Shown here: positions 1 to 13,441 of the stretch, piece by piece
Position numbering within the stretch: the first letter of the stretch is position 1
Layout: the number at the start of each line of letters is the position of its first letter
Assembly: GCF_019175385.1 (NCBI RefSeq)
Contig: NC_083339.1
Span: 27,743,637 to 27,807,636, forward strand
Direction: 5' to 3'
Source: Lycium barbarum
Lineage: Eukaryota; Streptophyta; Magnoliopsida; Solanales; Solanaceae
Length of the DNA: 64,000 nt
The notes under the pieces: generated by a model
Told to the model about the DNA's origin: nothing
The model's database searches: none
Seen by the model: the letters and a program-made list of their open reading frames with translations, nothing else
Made by a program: the position numbers and the translations under genes

Positions 1-1422
1 AGGTGATATTTTCATCTTGACAACGGAGGACAGAGTGAAAAGTTGAAATGATGACTCAAGCTGAGGATAGCAAATGAAGAAGGTATAGCAAAGTGTCCAG
101 AAGATGTAAAAGAACCTGCCTCTTTCAGCATTTGTAGCCGAGCTCTATCTAAGACTGAAGATGTTACTTTTGATACACTTTGAGCATAAAAAATTCCTCT
201 TAAAATTGACATGGGAGGAGAAAAGAGAAAGGTATCTAGCTCATGGACAGTAATTCTGAAGAAGAAATGGCAAATAAGGAAAATCTTTTCTTGGTTTTGC
301 CATTAGTAGTCATCGAAAGGTACTTTGATCAGTCAACTCAAGTGCAATCAAGGATTTGATCAAAGGGTCGGGATGAAGGATGTTAAGATCACTGAGTTGT
401 CAAGTGAATCTCGGTTGCATGCAAACCGCCAGAAACCACTAATCCCTGTACTAAATGTTGAGATGGATGGTAAAATTCAACCAAGTTCAAAGGGCTTCTC
501 TTTGATAAAAGCTAAGATGAGACAACAGTATCTTAAAGGAAGGAAGGACCTGGTCCCTACTCTTCCTCAGCAGATAACATTAGTCTGTTGGATATGTTGA
601 AGTCATTTGAACTAGATTCATTATGAATTTGAAGAGTACTCATGGAATGAGATATCTTGAGTGAATATGGATGACACTTAGATACAAGTAAATGACATGA
701 GTTGAATATGCAATTAGAGATGTCACTAAACCTTGAAATGGTATGTAATCTACAGAATTTGAGCAAAAGAGAGGCAACAGTCTTGATGATGTGGAATATC
801 ACCTTCTGAGGGACAATGTGAAAAGAATGACATTCTACATGAGGGACTGCACTATATACCAGTTTGCATGCTTCTTCATCAAGGCCTTGAGTTAGGTGCA
901 TATCAAAAGTAATCATTTGGAGTCGGTTTTGTTCAAGATCATCTAACGGTTCCTCTGTGACTGGCTATGATAAGAGAAAAGGTACAATGCGAGAAGTGTT
1001 TTTTGGAGATATCTAACTCATTCCTATACCATTACAGGTATGATCACATGGCAATCTCAGGACAACCTAACATTGGAGACATATCACTCATCAGAATTTT
1101 TGCCTAATCGGCTGTCAAAAGTATCAAGGGACCAGGTCCCTATGACTCAGATTAGTAGTCTTTTCAAGCACTTACATACTTTTTAATTTTTCCTGAGTGC
1201 CATGTCACTATTAGTTCCCGCCTATTTTAGAATGAGCCAAATTGCTTCATCTTCTCAGAACTGACCCGCTTGAAATGATGTTTTTTAACCAATAAGAACC
1301 TACTTTCTCTTCTCCTCTTTAAGCCAAAAGGTCTCCCTCTTTCTCTCTCTCCTCACTAATTCAAATCTTCAAACCCTCTTCCTGTTCTGCTCCATCTCTT
1401 CTCTCTTAGAACAGAATCAACC
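1..1422. other. Decayed sequence, no recognisable gene
   Basis: No product is recognised here. The longest plus-strand open stretch is 325-600 (91 codons, KDLVP near its C-terminus), with no domain I know. Short open stretches before 300 could be decayed coding sequence. The last ~200 bases before the ATG at 1423 are CT-rich, like the 5' leader of the pseudogene that follows. Near-palindromes GGACCTGGTCC (545-555) and GGGACCAGGTCCC (1128-1140) recur inside the next feature, which suggests both belong to one old element. Confidence 0.4.
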
Positions 1423-3511
1423 ATGTCTAACCTAAAATCTTCATCTCCAACCTCTACTAAAGCCAACCCTACACCCTCTTCTATCGAACCTTCTATTTCG
1501 TTGGACCTAAAGCCAATCCTTTCTCCCACAAAATCTCAAAACTCGTCCGACCAAAACCCTATTTCTTCTTTTCTTATAACAGATGTTCTTGGATCCTCTA
1601 TTACTGATCAGTGCTTAACTCATGCCTCCTCCGCCATAACCCCAAAATCTTCAGAAAAGCCCGACTCATAAGGGAGTATGACAACCTCACGATACCTTGA
1701 TCTCTCTGAGGAAATCTTGAAGAAGGATAACAGAATCGAGGTGACAAGTAAGGGTATCAATGAAGACCACTCGATAGTGAAAAAAGACCTACTCAAAAAG
1801 GTGGCAGAGGTTTCAAAGGAAACATCTCCAAACTCAGGTAACTCAAATTCTCTGGATAGTGAGAAAGTTGTAGAGAAATGTGTTAATAGAGAACCTCTAA
1901 ATGTTGGGTGTGAGGAGAATTTGAGTGCTCCTGCTAATGAAGAGACTGTGGATGTTGTAGTTGCTCAGTGTGAGGAAAGACAGAGGGTTCTGTAGTGGTT
2001 GAAAACATATAGAAATTAAGAGAAGAAAATGTTGAAAATGTGGGAATCAATGATGATTTTGGACAGGAATTGCTAATGGAAAGTGATAATGTAACTGTTG
2101 GTTTGGAAAATGTTGGTGAATACCTTAATGACATTGTTAGAAAGGTCGTGAATGATGTTGCTAATAGAGAATCTAAAAACGTTTTTGTTGAAGAACAGTT
2201 CGAGAAGGAAATTGTGGAGATCGAAAGGGAACTGGGAAATTCTAGCGGAACAAAGGACCTGGTCCTGAAGGAGATTGTTGGGATCTTGTACCTCTACACC
2301 GTTGCTATTCCTTGGGAAGGCCCTTCAGAAAAGGAACCTGATTCCCCAAAACCATCTAAAAGGAAAATTCTGAAAGAGAAGAGATTAACTCTGATGAGAA
2401 TATAGCATTGGGAACTTTATTTTAGCATAGAACTGGAAGTGCTAAGTCAAAAGGAAATAAAATCAAAGGTCAACCCGTATTCGCTCGAGGAAAAGGACCA
2501 CCTATCGCTAGACAAAGGGCCATAACACAAATCGATTCTGCTCTTCAAGGTAACAAAGAGAAGAGTACTGGAAAGAAAAGAAAGTTGGCAAAGACAGCCA
2601 ACTTAAGACGTTTTATGGACGAAGAGGAAGTTTTGACAGTGTTTGAAGAAGAAGAAGAAGAAGAAGAAGAAGAAGAGGAAGATCCTCTAGAAAGAAAAAA
2701 TTCAAAAGGAAAAAAGAAATATATGATTGATGAAAGGAAATATTTGAGTGAGGTAGAAGCTGAAAAAGTTGCTGAAAAAATAAAAAAGGTGAAGGAGATG
2801 ACACCTTCTCTTAAGAAAATAAAGAGCTCAGTCAGTTGGGAAGCAGGCTCCTCTAAGAAAAGAAAAGTAACCTTGACTGAGGGACCTGGTTCCAGTAAAA
2901 AGGGAAAATCTAGAAGGGATGAAGAAAATTTGAGACAAGAGAAACTGAGAGGTCAAAAAGTATTGCTTGGCAGAGTGTTTGATCCGAAGGCGATTGGGCA
3001 CCAAGGATTCGATGATTTAACGGAGATCTTGAGAGTTTAAAGTTGGGATCATCTTCTTGAAGGGCCTGCATTAACCTATGAGAAGGAAGTATCTTTATGA
3101 ATCTGCATTACACTGATGATCACACCTTGGTATGCAAGGCTAGAAAAGTTGACTTTACATTGGATGAAGCTCAGTTGGGTGAAATTCTGAATGTCCCAAC
3201 TGAAGGAATTAAAAAACTAGGAAATGACAAGGACATCAAGGCCCAGACGACTTCAAGAGTATCATAGTCCGAATAGGACAGTGAGTAACCACTGAAATTC
3301 TGTACAAGAAACAGATGAAGCCACAATATCAGCTTCTATTCGAGCTAGTCAACAAAGTGGTACTGCCTAGGACTGAAAAGAGGTGCATAGCATCTAAGAA
3401 GGACCTGTTCCTAATGGAGATACTGGATGGAGAACATTTGGTCAGCTTACCCTCTAACATGATCGAGCACATGATGAAAGTTATGGACACAAAGGATGGT
3501 AAGCATGGTCT
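1423..3511 (+). pseudogene. Putative plant transposon protein (Solanaceae retroelement type), broken
   Basis: This is a broken copy of a plant-specific retroelement protein often annotated as 'putative plant transposon protein'; its biochemical role is unknown. The start ATG at 1423 follows a pyrimidine-rich leader. The N-terminus (1423-1671) is Ser/Pro-rich. Pieces 1678-1995, 2040-2405 and about 2420-3040 are charged, with a Glu run (GAA repeats at 2645-2679) and Lys/Arg-rich stretches like nuclear localisation signals. The conserved core begins at GRVFDP (about 2971) and continues as LLEGPAL near 3055, a frame at 3097-3267 (LDEAQLGEILNVPTEG) and 3315-3511 (KPQYQLLFELVNKVVLPR, DGKHGL). At least three stops or frameshifts break the frame. 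The core stops at DGKHGL because the LTR beginning at 3512 is inserted there. Family identity rests on my memory of such proteins. Confidence 0.65.
2645..2679 (+). repeat. GAA trinucleotide repeat encoding poly-Glu
   Basis: A near-perfect run of GAA triplets lies inside the transposon-protein pseudogene and encodes an acidic stretch of about 12 Glu. Confidence 0.85.
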
Positions 3512-6375
3512 TGTAACGACCCGTTTGGTCATTATATTATTTTTGGCATTTTTGCCCATTTTTTCGAGCTTAGTTAGCGTATTTTGACCTGAGGGGACCG
3601 TTGATGCTCTTCTCAAGGAGTCTAGACTTGATTCGGGTGACATTTTGTGAAAAATGGACTTTTAAGCGAAAAAGAATTGACCTAAAGTTGACTTTTGGGT
3701 AAACGGACCTTTTTCAGAAATTTGTCGATTTCGAGAGGTCTGGATGGTCATTTAGAATTTCTGTGTGTATCTGGTTTGGTTCCCAATACACTCAGATGCA
3801 TTTCAGGACTTGGGTTAGGGAATTAGAAATGAGGCATCGGGGGTTGACTCGGTCAACGAGACCTCTGTTGGAAATTCTGAGGCCATAAGTCCATTTGTAG
3901 CATATTTTTATGTGGATCTGTGTATGTGGTTTGTGAGGAGATGGCCTCAGGAGTGGTTTAGAATTTCGATTAGGACTTAGAGATTATTTAGGTTTCTGGT
4001 ACCTGGTGTCCGTATTGGCGGCACCGCTGTTGCGACGGTATGGCTGCTGGGGCGGCAAAGTGAGAATTGTCCCAAACCGTCCTAACGGTATGTGAGGACG
4101 CTAGGGTAGGATCGCTGTTGCAGTCCCATGTCCGCCGTGGCGGTAACGGGCCTGTTATTTCATTAAGTGTGTATTAACTAAGCCCTTAGTCTATCATTTA
4201 TTCCCATTTTGAAATTAGAGCTCCTGGGGACTGTTCTTAGAGATTATTGAAGAAAAATCTTGGTGATAAGTCTTGCTATCTCTGTACTAATTCCTTGTTC
4301 CTAATCATCATAGATTCCTCTTTCCTTAGTAAATTCTTAGTAATGGAAGATAAAAGTTGAGATAATGAATGTTCTATCTAGGCTTATTAATGATGAAATT
4401 GATGGGGTTTATGCTTGATTTTGATAAATCTGAGGTTGTGAATCGATTATCTTCCATTATTAATGTTGAATTTCTGAATCAAAGAGTTAGGGTTTATACC
4501 CAAAATTAGGGGATTTACTTCAAATTCGAAATTGGGGGAATCCATGAGCTAAATTAGCAATTAGTTGTTGGGTTATGATCACCTAGTGCTTAGTTTTATA
4601 TTTTACACTTGAATTTCCCGTTTTTACCTTGTGGGCCCTATTTCCCCAAATTCTAGGGTTGGATTTGACCTAAATTGAATGATAGCAATATTAGTATCAT
4701 TCTTCATGATTTCTAATCTATATGTCGAATATGCCTACGCTTCTTTGATATTGAGGCTCAGCGGAAGGGCAAGGCTAAAGAGTGATTGTCGGTGTTTGCT
4801 GTTTGTCCATCTACGTAGGTTATGGATTATCCTTGGTGAGACTTCGTATAGCGAAGCATATATTTTGGATTATATTGTCGGAGAAAGCATGTAAACCTTT
4901 GGGTACGAAGTTGGGTTGGATATTGTCATAGGCTGGGCCCTGTTGCGTGATTAGGGCTAGCCACCCCGTTGTGTTATGACTTGATTGTTCTATTTTGTTG
5001 GCTTGATTCCACGTGTTATTAGTAGATACTGGAATCTATTGTTCTATCTTGATTGTGATATTGTAGTATCTTACGAGTTGACTTTGATACGAGGATAGAG
5101 TTCTATATGACTTGTGTAATCTTTCATGATGTTGTTGGCATACCTATGTTGGTACTTGTGACACTGATATATTGTTGGCGTACTCATGTTGGTACTTGTG
5201 ACACTGATATTGCTGGCGTAACCATGTTGGTACTTGTGATATAGATATGTTGTTGGCGTACTCATGTTAGTACTTGTGATATTGATCAGATTATTGATGT
5301 TGACACATGCATTGCACGCATTCTCATCCTTCATGATACACCGTTGATACCTCGATGATACTTAATGAAACAATGTGATGAGCTGGGCTCGATTTTTTAC
5401 TTGAGTGACGTGAGAGTCCAATCTTAGTTCCGAAATTGTGGATTGAGTGGTAGCGGTTGCCGAGGTTTGTGCCAGAGCCGTGAGGTACATAGACTCCGCG
5501 GGTCCCCTAAGGTGGTGCCGATGAGAACCTCCCGTGGGCAATGATCCGGGGTCTCGTCTATCTATTAGGCAAAGATCCGGGACGAGTGGCACTTAGACTT
5601 TGCGAGTCACCTTGGGTTGTGCTACCGAGATGTCGATATTTCCGTCCGAAGTACATGTGTACACAACATTTGCATGGCATTGCATTGTATTTATACATTA
5701 TTGCATTACATTGCATCATGGCTTATATTGAGATGATTTGGTGTTTTACTTGTGATGTTGGTTTCGGATTTGGTATATTGAGACTTGGCACATTTGGGAT
5801 TAGATGCTCTACTTAGGCGATGATGTGTACTTGGCTTCGATTATGTTTGACTTATACTTGTTGATTTCTCTGTCTATCCTGCTTTATTGTCTGAATTATG
5901 TTAGCTATGCTTAGTCGGCCGATGATACCTACCAGTACTATGGTTTTGTACTGACCTGCAGTTGCTGCATTCTTTTATGAATGCAGAATTCCAGGTTGGA
6001 TCTACTTATGCTTCTCGTGGCTGAAAGTCGCTTCGAGATTTGCTTAGAGTCGACAAGGTGAGCACGAAACGTCCGCCGCCTTGAAGATTCTTCTTATTTA
6101 TGTCTTATTTTCTATTCCGAGACATATTCGGACTTGATGTATTATTGATATTCCAGACTTGTAGATTTTAGTTAGATGCTCTTGTATGACCAGACCCGAT
6201 ATTAGGGCGAATTTCATTTACTTCTGCATTTTCTTATTTATATTATAATTATGAGACTTTTACTATTTTACTTCTTCCGCTATTTTATATTATTTGTGAA
6301 TGTTGAGTTAAGGGTTAGCCTACCGAGGTGGGAAAGGTAGGTGCCCGCATGACTTAGTGAAATTGGATCGTGATA
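3512..6375 (+). mobile_element. LTR of a Tekay/Del-like Ty3/gypsy element
   Basis: The LTR starts TGTAACGACC at 3512 and ends near TGATA at 6375, just before a primer site TGGTATCAGAGC. Length is about 2.86 kb, typical of plant Tekay/Del elements. It interrupts the transposon-protein pseudogene. It carries a CpG-rich patch (about 4010-4150), a ~40-bp minisatellite (5128-5290) and a conserved 3' end (GGTAGGTGCCCGCATGACTT near 6338) that reappears in reverse at 61588-61965. A second LTR of the same copy is not seen, so the element is incomplete. Confidence 0.8.
5128..5290 (+). repeat. ~40-bp minisatellite, about 4 units
   Basis: The phrase GTTGGTACTTGTGA (last copy GTTAGTACTTGTGA) recurs at about 5148, 5188, 5226 and 5266, giving a 38-40 bp period within the LTR. 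Confidence 0.85.
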
Positions 6376-6378
6376 AGT

Positions 6379-6390
6379 TGGTATCAGAGC
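6379..6390 (+). other. Primer binding site, initiator-Met tRNA type
   Basis: TGGTATCAGAGC, the usual plant retrotransposon site complementary to the 3' end of initiator Met tRNA, lies three bases after the LTR end. Confidence 0.85.
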
Positions 6391-8218
6391 CCCAGGTTAC
6401 CTGGTCTATAATACAAGAGCGTGGCTAGTAGAGTCTTGTGGATCGGTATTACTTATCTGCGAGAGGCTATAAGACATTTAGGAAACTTCGAATTCTTTCA
6501 TTCTGAATTTTCTAATCTTAATCACCCGCGGAGGGTGGACACTCATCCTTAAATTCTCATACAAATAGTTTATCTGTGACGTGTTATGGTTTGGGTGTGA
6601 GATATGTTATTCTGATTTGGAAGTGATCAAGTTCAGCCTTTAGTTATGGCCTGAGGATTCGATTGTGTGGAGTCGCGATTAGACCCGTTTATTGTGAGTG
6701 TTCGTGAGAAATGGGAAGGTAGTTCAGAAGGTTATAGGGTCTCCATATTTCAGCGTTGGGTTGCTCGGAAGTGACGGAGTACATTTATGGCTTAACATTA
6801 GTGGGTTGCTCGATGATATGATCGATTTAACTTTAGCTTTGTCAAGGCTTTATAATGGTGCGCGTGATACTGGTGAACCAATGGCGGGTCAACGATTCAG
6901 CAACGGTAGAGTATTAGACTTGATACGTGAGAACAAGTGTAAGTTCAGTGATGACCAACAAATGTGGGCAAACGTATTGTGATCGCGGGTAATAAAGAAA
7001 ACAAGTTGACAATAAGGACATGAAGGAAGTTTCTGTGCAAGTGTGTAGCGAAGTAAGACTTCTTATAATATCTTGGACATGAGTACTTTTTGAGAGATTG
7101 GGAAGGGAAAATTGGTATCTGGCATGATTGTCGGTATAAGGTTGCGACTGGTGCAAAAGGTTATTCTTGATATAAGTTAGTTGATGTTAAAGGACTTCTC
7201 AGTTCAGTGAATGCTATTATCTTATCGTTGGTCGGTAAATTTGACTAGGTTGTAGGCTTCTGAGAAGCTAGTGATCGACTGATAGAAATGATTTCTATTA
7301 TAGTGTATGCGATGAGTTAATGACTTGGGAAATTACTGGTTGCCACACTTCGACTTGAGGAGAAGTATTGATATTGTTTATGGTTCGTTCAGCTCAGAGG
7401 GATGATTGGTTTAGAGGACCGAGTGGATTTGAGTGTTGTTGGTTGATAGTGATGGAGTGATTTGAGATGGAATACGGGAACTAAAGGGTTACAATGAGGG
7501 AACTTGCTATCGGGTTCAGGAGATTGAGGTTCGTAAGACTTGAGATGAGGTAACATGAGTACGTGAGTTGTGTTGGACTGCGAAGGCACTATATCATAAC
7601 GTACAGTAAAAGAGTGACCGATGAGGTTGAGTGGGATCTGCGAGGTTAGGGGCAGCCAGAAAATCGTGGAAACAAGATTTCTGATGTGAGAGCTTGGTTG
7701 CAATTTTATAGTGCAGAGTGGGCTTGAGAGTTTATGGATGAGTTAGAATGTTCAGTTATATAATAGGCTGACAGAGGTTAGTTGTGGACTAAGGTTGGGA
7801 ACCTTATATTCATTCTGCAAATTGTCTAGATTCCACCACTAGTGGTGTTATTACTCGGGTTATGTGGTATTAGAAGAGGGATTGGCATGTGGGTGATTAG
7901 AAGTACTCCGATTCGACAATTGAGGTAAGAGGTGATTCTGCAAGGGCTAGTAACGTTAAGGTTTTGAGTAAGGGATTGGTAAACATGGGTACTTGAAATG
8001 GTAGGTCGATGGTGGGTTAACTAAGTTGAGTTATGGATAACATTTCGGAAATTGAGTAAGGCATTTCGGGCAAGGACACTTCAGTGAGATACATGAGGAT
8101 GTTACTGAGATTGTTTGTGTGATACACGGGATTTAGGGAGTGTTCAGTTTAGAATGGTAAGCGTTAAGGAAACTATAATGGATAGAGTTCGTGGCCAACT
8201 ATTATCTTCATGTGTGAT
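6391..8218 (+). other. Internal leader of the first LTR element, no coding capacity
   Basis: This follows the primer site and has the usual Tekay-type leader wording (CGAGAGGCTAT near 6460). The only sizeable open stretch (6698-6982) matches no gag or pol motif I recognise. The region ends at 8219, where another LTR begins. It is either decayed leader/gag or a non-coding derivative. Confidence 0.5.
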
Positions 8219-11200
8219 TGTTGACACCTAATGTTTGACCTCCCGTAATCTAGTTTAAGTGCTTGGAGTCCTTGGATAGTATATAAATATGTTGTGGGGT
8301 AAATTTTTCATGAACTCATTTGGGATAATATCTCACCTTTTCAAATTGATAAAGAAGTGTCCAGGGTAATTTTAGTTTTCGTAGAAATTAATTATAGTCG
8401 AAGAATTTTCTTTTATTGTTGAAATAAATCAAAGGGACGAGAAAAACCTTTTTGATAATTATTTGTCTCATTAATTAAACCAAGGAACAATTAGATTAAC
8501 GGGTGATTTTATTCCATATTACTGTCCAAGGTATTTTGAGTAATTGAAAGGATTGACCTTGTTTTACCCTTTAAATCTTGATTCTGTGTAAGTTTGTGTA
8601 GTTGATTAATTTCGCTTTTATCTGATTAATTAATTCAAAAGCGGTATCTGCAAAATGATTTTTATTCATTTATTTATTTATGGGTCATATTTATTTTGAA
8701 TCCCAATGGACTAATAATTAAGTTTTTCTTTACTTATTTATTTACTAGTTTATTCCCCCCGACCTTTTTATGCATATATATGTATATACACCATGTATAT
8801 ACCACTATACATGGAGTATATACAATATATGTGTGTGTATATATATATATGAAGAGGGATTTGGCCCGACTCCTTTAAGAAATAATGGACCAGGCCCAGC
8901 CCAAAAGGACCGAGACCCGATCTAAAGAGGGATTAAAATGGGCGAGTATTATACTCTTTTCCCCCTATCCAAATTAAAGACCCTAGGGATCTGTATGTAA
9001 AGGAGAGAGGGGGGAGGCAGCTAAGGAGCCCTAGCGCCACCTCCTGTTCACCAACCACCCCCGTCCTTTTTACCGCCCCATCCCATCTCGCACAACAGGT
9101 GGCATGAAGAGAGAAGGCAAAGCATTCAATGGTTTGTCCTTCTCTCCCCAAAATCGGGCCAAACAAACCCTTAAAGGTACGATCCCCCTTCCTTTTTATT
9201 TTTGTGCCATTAATGTTGTTGTGAAAGGTTGTAAGCCGTTGATTTCGTGGTTGTGCCCAATATCTGGGCCGTAGGTTCAAGTTGGAGAGTAGGACTTGCA
9301 TAAATTTGTAAGTCCCACATCGGTAATGTTAGTTTTAGAAGCCATTCTGGGGTTTCTATAAATAGAAACCTCTGTTTGTTGAAAAAAAAAGAAAAAGGAA
9401 GTGAAAAATCTGATATAGACTAAAATTTGCCATTTTTAGCCTTGAAAGTTTTCCAAGGTCAAAATTTTCGTTTTAAAAGCTTAAGTTCTTTAAGTTTCCA
9501 GTCCTAAAAATTCATTTTTTTTACTTTAATGTCGGTGTCTGTGGTGGCCTAAGTTGGGAGTGGAGCATAAAGCTTCTTAGTCCATCGTTTGTGCCCCGGT
9601 TGAACCCACAAAAGGTAATTACATTTTAGTTTAATGCCTTTTCTCATTTTTGCTTTTTTTAATTCATTAGATGCTAATTAGGGTGGTGCTTAGTTTATTG
9701 TTATGTTATGTTTGGTTCAATATTTGTTTAGTTTAGTTTTGGTTGATGAAGACTCTGTTTTAAAGTAACATTTTTAGTTCCATGTTTCATTTCTTCATAT
9801 CTGCTTATGTAGTCTTAGTTTAATACCTTTTAGTTTCATGTCTTTCTTATTTTTTGTCTTGCTTAGTTTATAAAGATTTTAGTCAGGCTAGTACTTTAGT
9901 TTATTGCTTTCTTGTTTATGCTATGTTCAGTTTTAGTTTAGTTGAAGGGAGCCTATCTATGGGGGCATTTTGGTCCATTATTTTTCCTACTTGAATTCTG
10001 TTTATGTGATGCTCAGTTCATAGGATGATGGGAGAGTTTTATGATGAGGGTTAAGTGGTTATTGTTCTATATGTTCAGTTCCTGTTTGAGGGATATCCAG
10101 GCAGAATAATTATATGGGCTATGATGGAGTGTGAGTCTAGTGTATTAGCTTGCCACCCTTTATGTCTTGGTTCTGCTGGCATTATCCCTAGTCAAGGTGT
10201 GTGTAGGGTTTACGACAAGATGGCTAATTCAACATGTTTGGTTCAGTCTTTTTTCTTCCAGTTCTGGTGTCCGCATTGTGCTTAGTCCATGTAATTCCTT
10301 GTGGTTAAAAGCAAAGCTCATTCCTGATGCACTTGTTGTGATTCTCCTTTGATCTTGTTTGCATTTTTATTTAATTAAGGAGCCTTGTGTGAGTTACAGA
10401 ATAATTCCCAACTGATTAGATTGTTTTGACTTAACTTCTCAGTCTGAATCTTTGTTCACTTTGCACAACTAGTTAGTTCTTTTCCTAGCACCTAACATAG
10501 GTTATAATTAAGCAAATGAACCTGTCTCCCTAGTACTTCCATTTAGCTTCCCTGTCTGTGCCCTTGGCTGGACTAGAGGCCATTGAAGGTAATTCTGGGA
10601 CTACAGGCTGAGTAGGGGAGAGTTAGTTTAATGTGGATTTTTTCTTCTGGATTCTCTTCATCTCATCATGACTATCTAAATACTTTTAAGTGTTTCATGC
10701 AAAAGGTTTAGTTTGTGGTACATGCTAGTGTGTTGTTTAGTATAGGTCTTGTGTTGTGAATTAAGGTTATAATAGGCCTGTGGAAATTGTGAATGGTCTA
10801 AGATTTGTGTATCTCATGTAATGAAATTAGGTTCACAAAACTAGTTTGAAGTCACAAGCTCATTGAGCAACCTGGTTTGCCTTATGTCCTGTTTTTTCTT
10901 AGTAAGAGTTTGTCCTAGGCTGCGGATTGACAAAGGGTAATACGGATAGTTTGGACCTTTTAAAAACTAGCTAAGTATTTCAGCTTGGTCTAATTGTTAC
11001 CTTGATGCTTGTGTCTTGTCTGATTGCTTGTTTCACTTAAGGAATAAGTTTGGATAGGATAGGTGATTATAGGATTGTTAAGTCTCATTTTGGTCAAGAT
11101 GATTATTGTGGGATGGTCTTTCTTTTCTTTTTTCCGTTCTCTCAAAATGATTTACTCCTCTACTTTTTCTTAAAATCCTTGTGAGTCTGTCCCGTAGATA

Positions 11201-11739
11201 TATTGGCCCATAATCTAAGTTTTGTTTCTCCTCTCTGTGTTTCATGAGTTTTGTGTGTCCCTGTAATTTGACGAAAGCATTTTGTGTAACAAGTTCTGTC
11301 ACTGTTATCTCTCTTAAGACTTGTGGTTGTTCTGAGAAGTTAATTGTAAGGTTAATAGGCCCAGTTTTCAAAAATAAATTTGTATGATGTTTGTTTAAAA
11401 ACTTGAGGTCAAAGATTTGCTAGAATATAGTATGTTACTCCTAAATTTGACTTCAAATTCTTTTTCTCAAGTCATAAGACATCTACACCTATCTAGGGCA
11501 TAACCAGAACTCCATCATGCTTTTAAAAAATAGAGCTGGTAGATGGTTAATTAGTTGCATTATGCAGGGACTTAGCATTGTAAATTCATTTTGGTTCTAG
11601 GTTCATGACATAGGATCAACTTCTTCCTCTTTCTTATTATTAAAAGTGAAAACAAAGACCTTTTTCGTTTAATTTCATGGTTAAAATGCTTGATTCCTTG
11701 TCTTGGCCACTTCTGTGAAATCTACCCCTGGGAAGCTTT
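8219..11739 (+). mobile_element. 5' part of an Ogre-related LTR, truncated
   Basis: It starts TGTTGACACCTAATG, close to the start of the solo LTR at 22360, and the two share their layout: an (AT)-rich microsatellite (about 8770-8850), CCAGGCCCA, a block with CTAGCGCC, TCCCACATCGGT, a TATA box (TATAAATA at 9357-9364) and a donor-like AAAGGTAATT (9611-9620). The expected 3' end is missing because a Tekay-like LTR begins at 11740. Nothing coding is seen. Confidence 0.7.
9357..9364 (+). promoter_or_regulatory. LTR TATA box
   Basis: TATAAATA lies about 30 bp after TCCCACATCGGT, the same arrangement as TATATAAAG at 23585 in the related solo LTR. Confidence 0.6.
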
Positions 11740-13441
11740 TGTAACACCCCGTATTGTTAGAGTTCTAGTGGAAAAACTGAAGGTTTGAACGTTTTCCGAA
11801 AATGGTTGACAGACCTACTTGGGGAAACCATAAATCCTTGATTAGTTGGGAATTTGGAAAAGTACCCTTAATGAAAGTTGTAGTACGTAGAAATGCCTTT
11901 CTAACGATAGAAGGACCAGGCCAATGAGAGATCAGACCAAGGAGATATGATCGTCTCAATATGGCTAATAGTAAGGCACTTAAAATTCTATAGAATCGGC
12001 TAAGTTTTCGATACGTCTGCCTTCCAGTCAAATTTCGTGCAAATCCGTTGGGAATTTGAGGAAACTTAAAACATGAAAGTTGTATCCCTTTGAAATATAT
12101 TTCCAATGGTATATTGTGGAGCCCAAACAGATCTCTGTACAAGAAGTTAGGTCCACTTTACCGAATACTGTGCAGAACCGATACAGGTCCGTTGTAAGGG
12201 CGCGTGCGGGCGCGTGCGCTGGCCCCCCGTCGCGTACTGATCGCACAAAAACCCCTCTCTGAATATTGACCTGCAGGGGGTCATGCGCTGCATGTGCGTC
12301 GCGGGCCCATCGCATAACAGTTCCGGTTTCGGGTCAAAAATCGGAATTTCGCGTTTTAAGTTATATTTAAGCTTGGGGTTTATTTTCCTAGTCACGAAAA
12401 ATCACCCTAAAGTCAGAGGGAACAAGTCCCAAGCCTCAAGAACCCTCCAAGGTAAGTTTTATCATGATTCTAGTTTGAATTCAAGTCCCTAATCTCTTTC
12501 TAACTTGAGTAAACCCTTCTAATCAATAGAGTTGTGAGTGGAACATTATTGTTGGGCGTGGAAACCCCCAGAACTCGAATTTAAGAGGATTGAATGTCAA
12601 AAAGGTAATGCTTCTACACTCTAATCATTCATAATAGTGAATTGATGAGTTCTTGGGAGAATAGTAAATGGGTTTTAGTAAAGAGAATTACACGAACTAT
12701 ATTAGGGTTTTGGATTGTTGACTTGAGATTGTTATAATGATATGGGTGATGGATAATGATGTTAATTACACCTAATTGTCACGACCCGACCAGGGCCATG
12801 ACGGGTACCCGGGGCTAACCACCGAGCACCACTCATTCTACTACTTGTCATACTCGTTAAGCATTCATTCATCAAATTCATACTCAAATCATAGGAAAAA
12901 TCATTATTTATTTGGAAACATAATTACATTTATATACATAAGCCCTTCGGCTATCAAAATAATATACGTACAATAATGACATCGTGAGACCATGCTACCC
13001 ACACATACGTATCTACGAGCCTCTACTAGAATACTAGACATATGGACGGGACAGGACCCCGTCGTGCCCAAAACATATATGTACGTAAGATAGTAAATCA
13101 ATGGCACCTCCGGAATAATGGAGTGCTCTCAAAAGTCTGCTTATCGGCTTCTATAAACCTAGGTCGCCTCCCTGTCTACCTGTGGGCATGAACACAGCGT
13201 CCAAAGAAAACGGACGTCAGTACGAATATTGTACTAAGTATGTAAGGCATGAATGAAATGAACATGATAGAGAAATCATAAGTCATAAGGTGAAGATACA
13301 ACTTGCGTAACTTTTAAGGGAGGATACCTTTCATGCCTCTCTCATATATTATCATAACGCATACATCATCGTATCATATATATATATAATTATATCATTG
13401 TTAACCCGCGTCCGGATAGCCATCATATGCCGCTCACTAGT

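Noticed and set aside
2613..2804. Leu-rich minus-strand frame
   Set aside because: Antisense of the GAA/poly-Glu repeat in the transposon-protein pseudogene.
8696..8878. Small hydrophobic frame in the truncated LTR
   Set aside because: Built on TATATG microsatellite sequence; no conservation in the related solo LTR.
11765..12395. Overlapping minus-strand frames of 82-125 codons
   Set aside because: They lie in LTR promoter sequence, partly GC-rich and stop-poor, with no recognisable motif.
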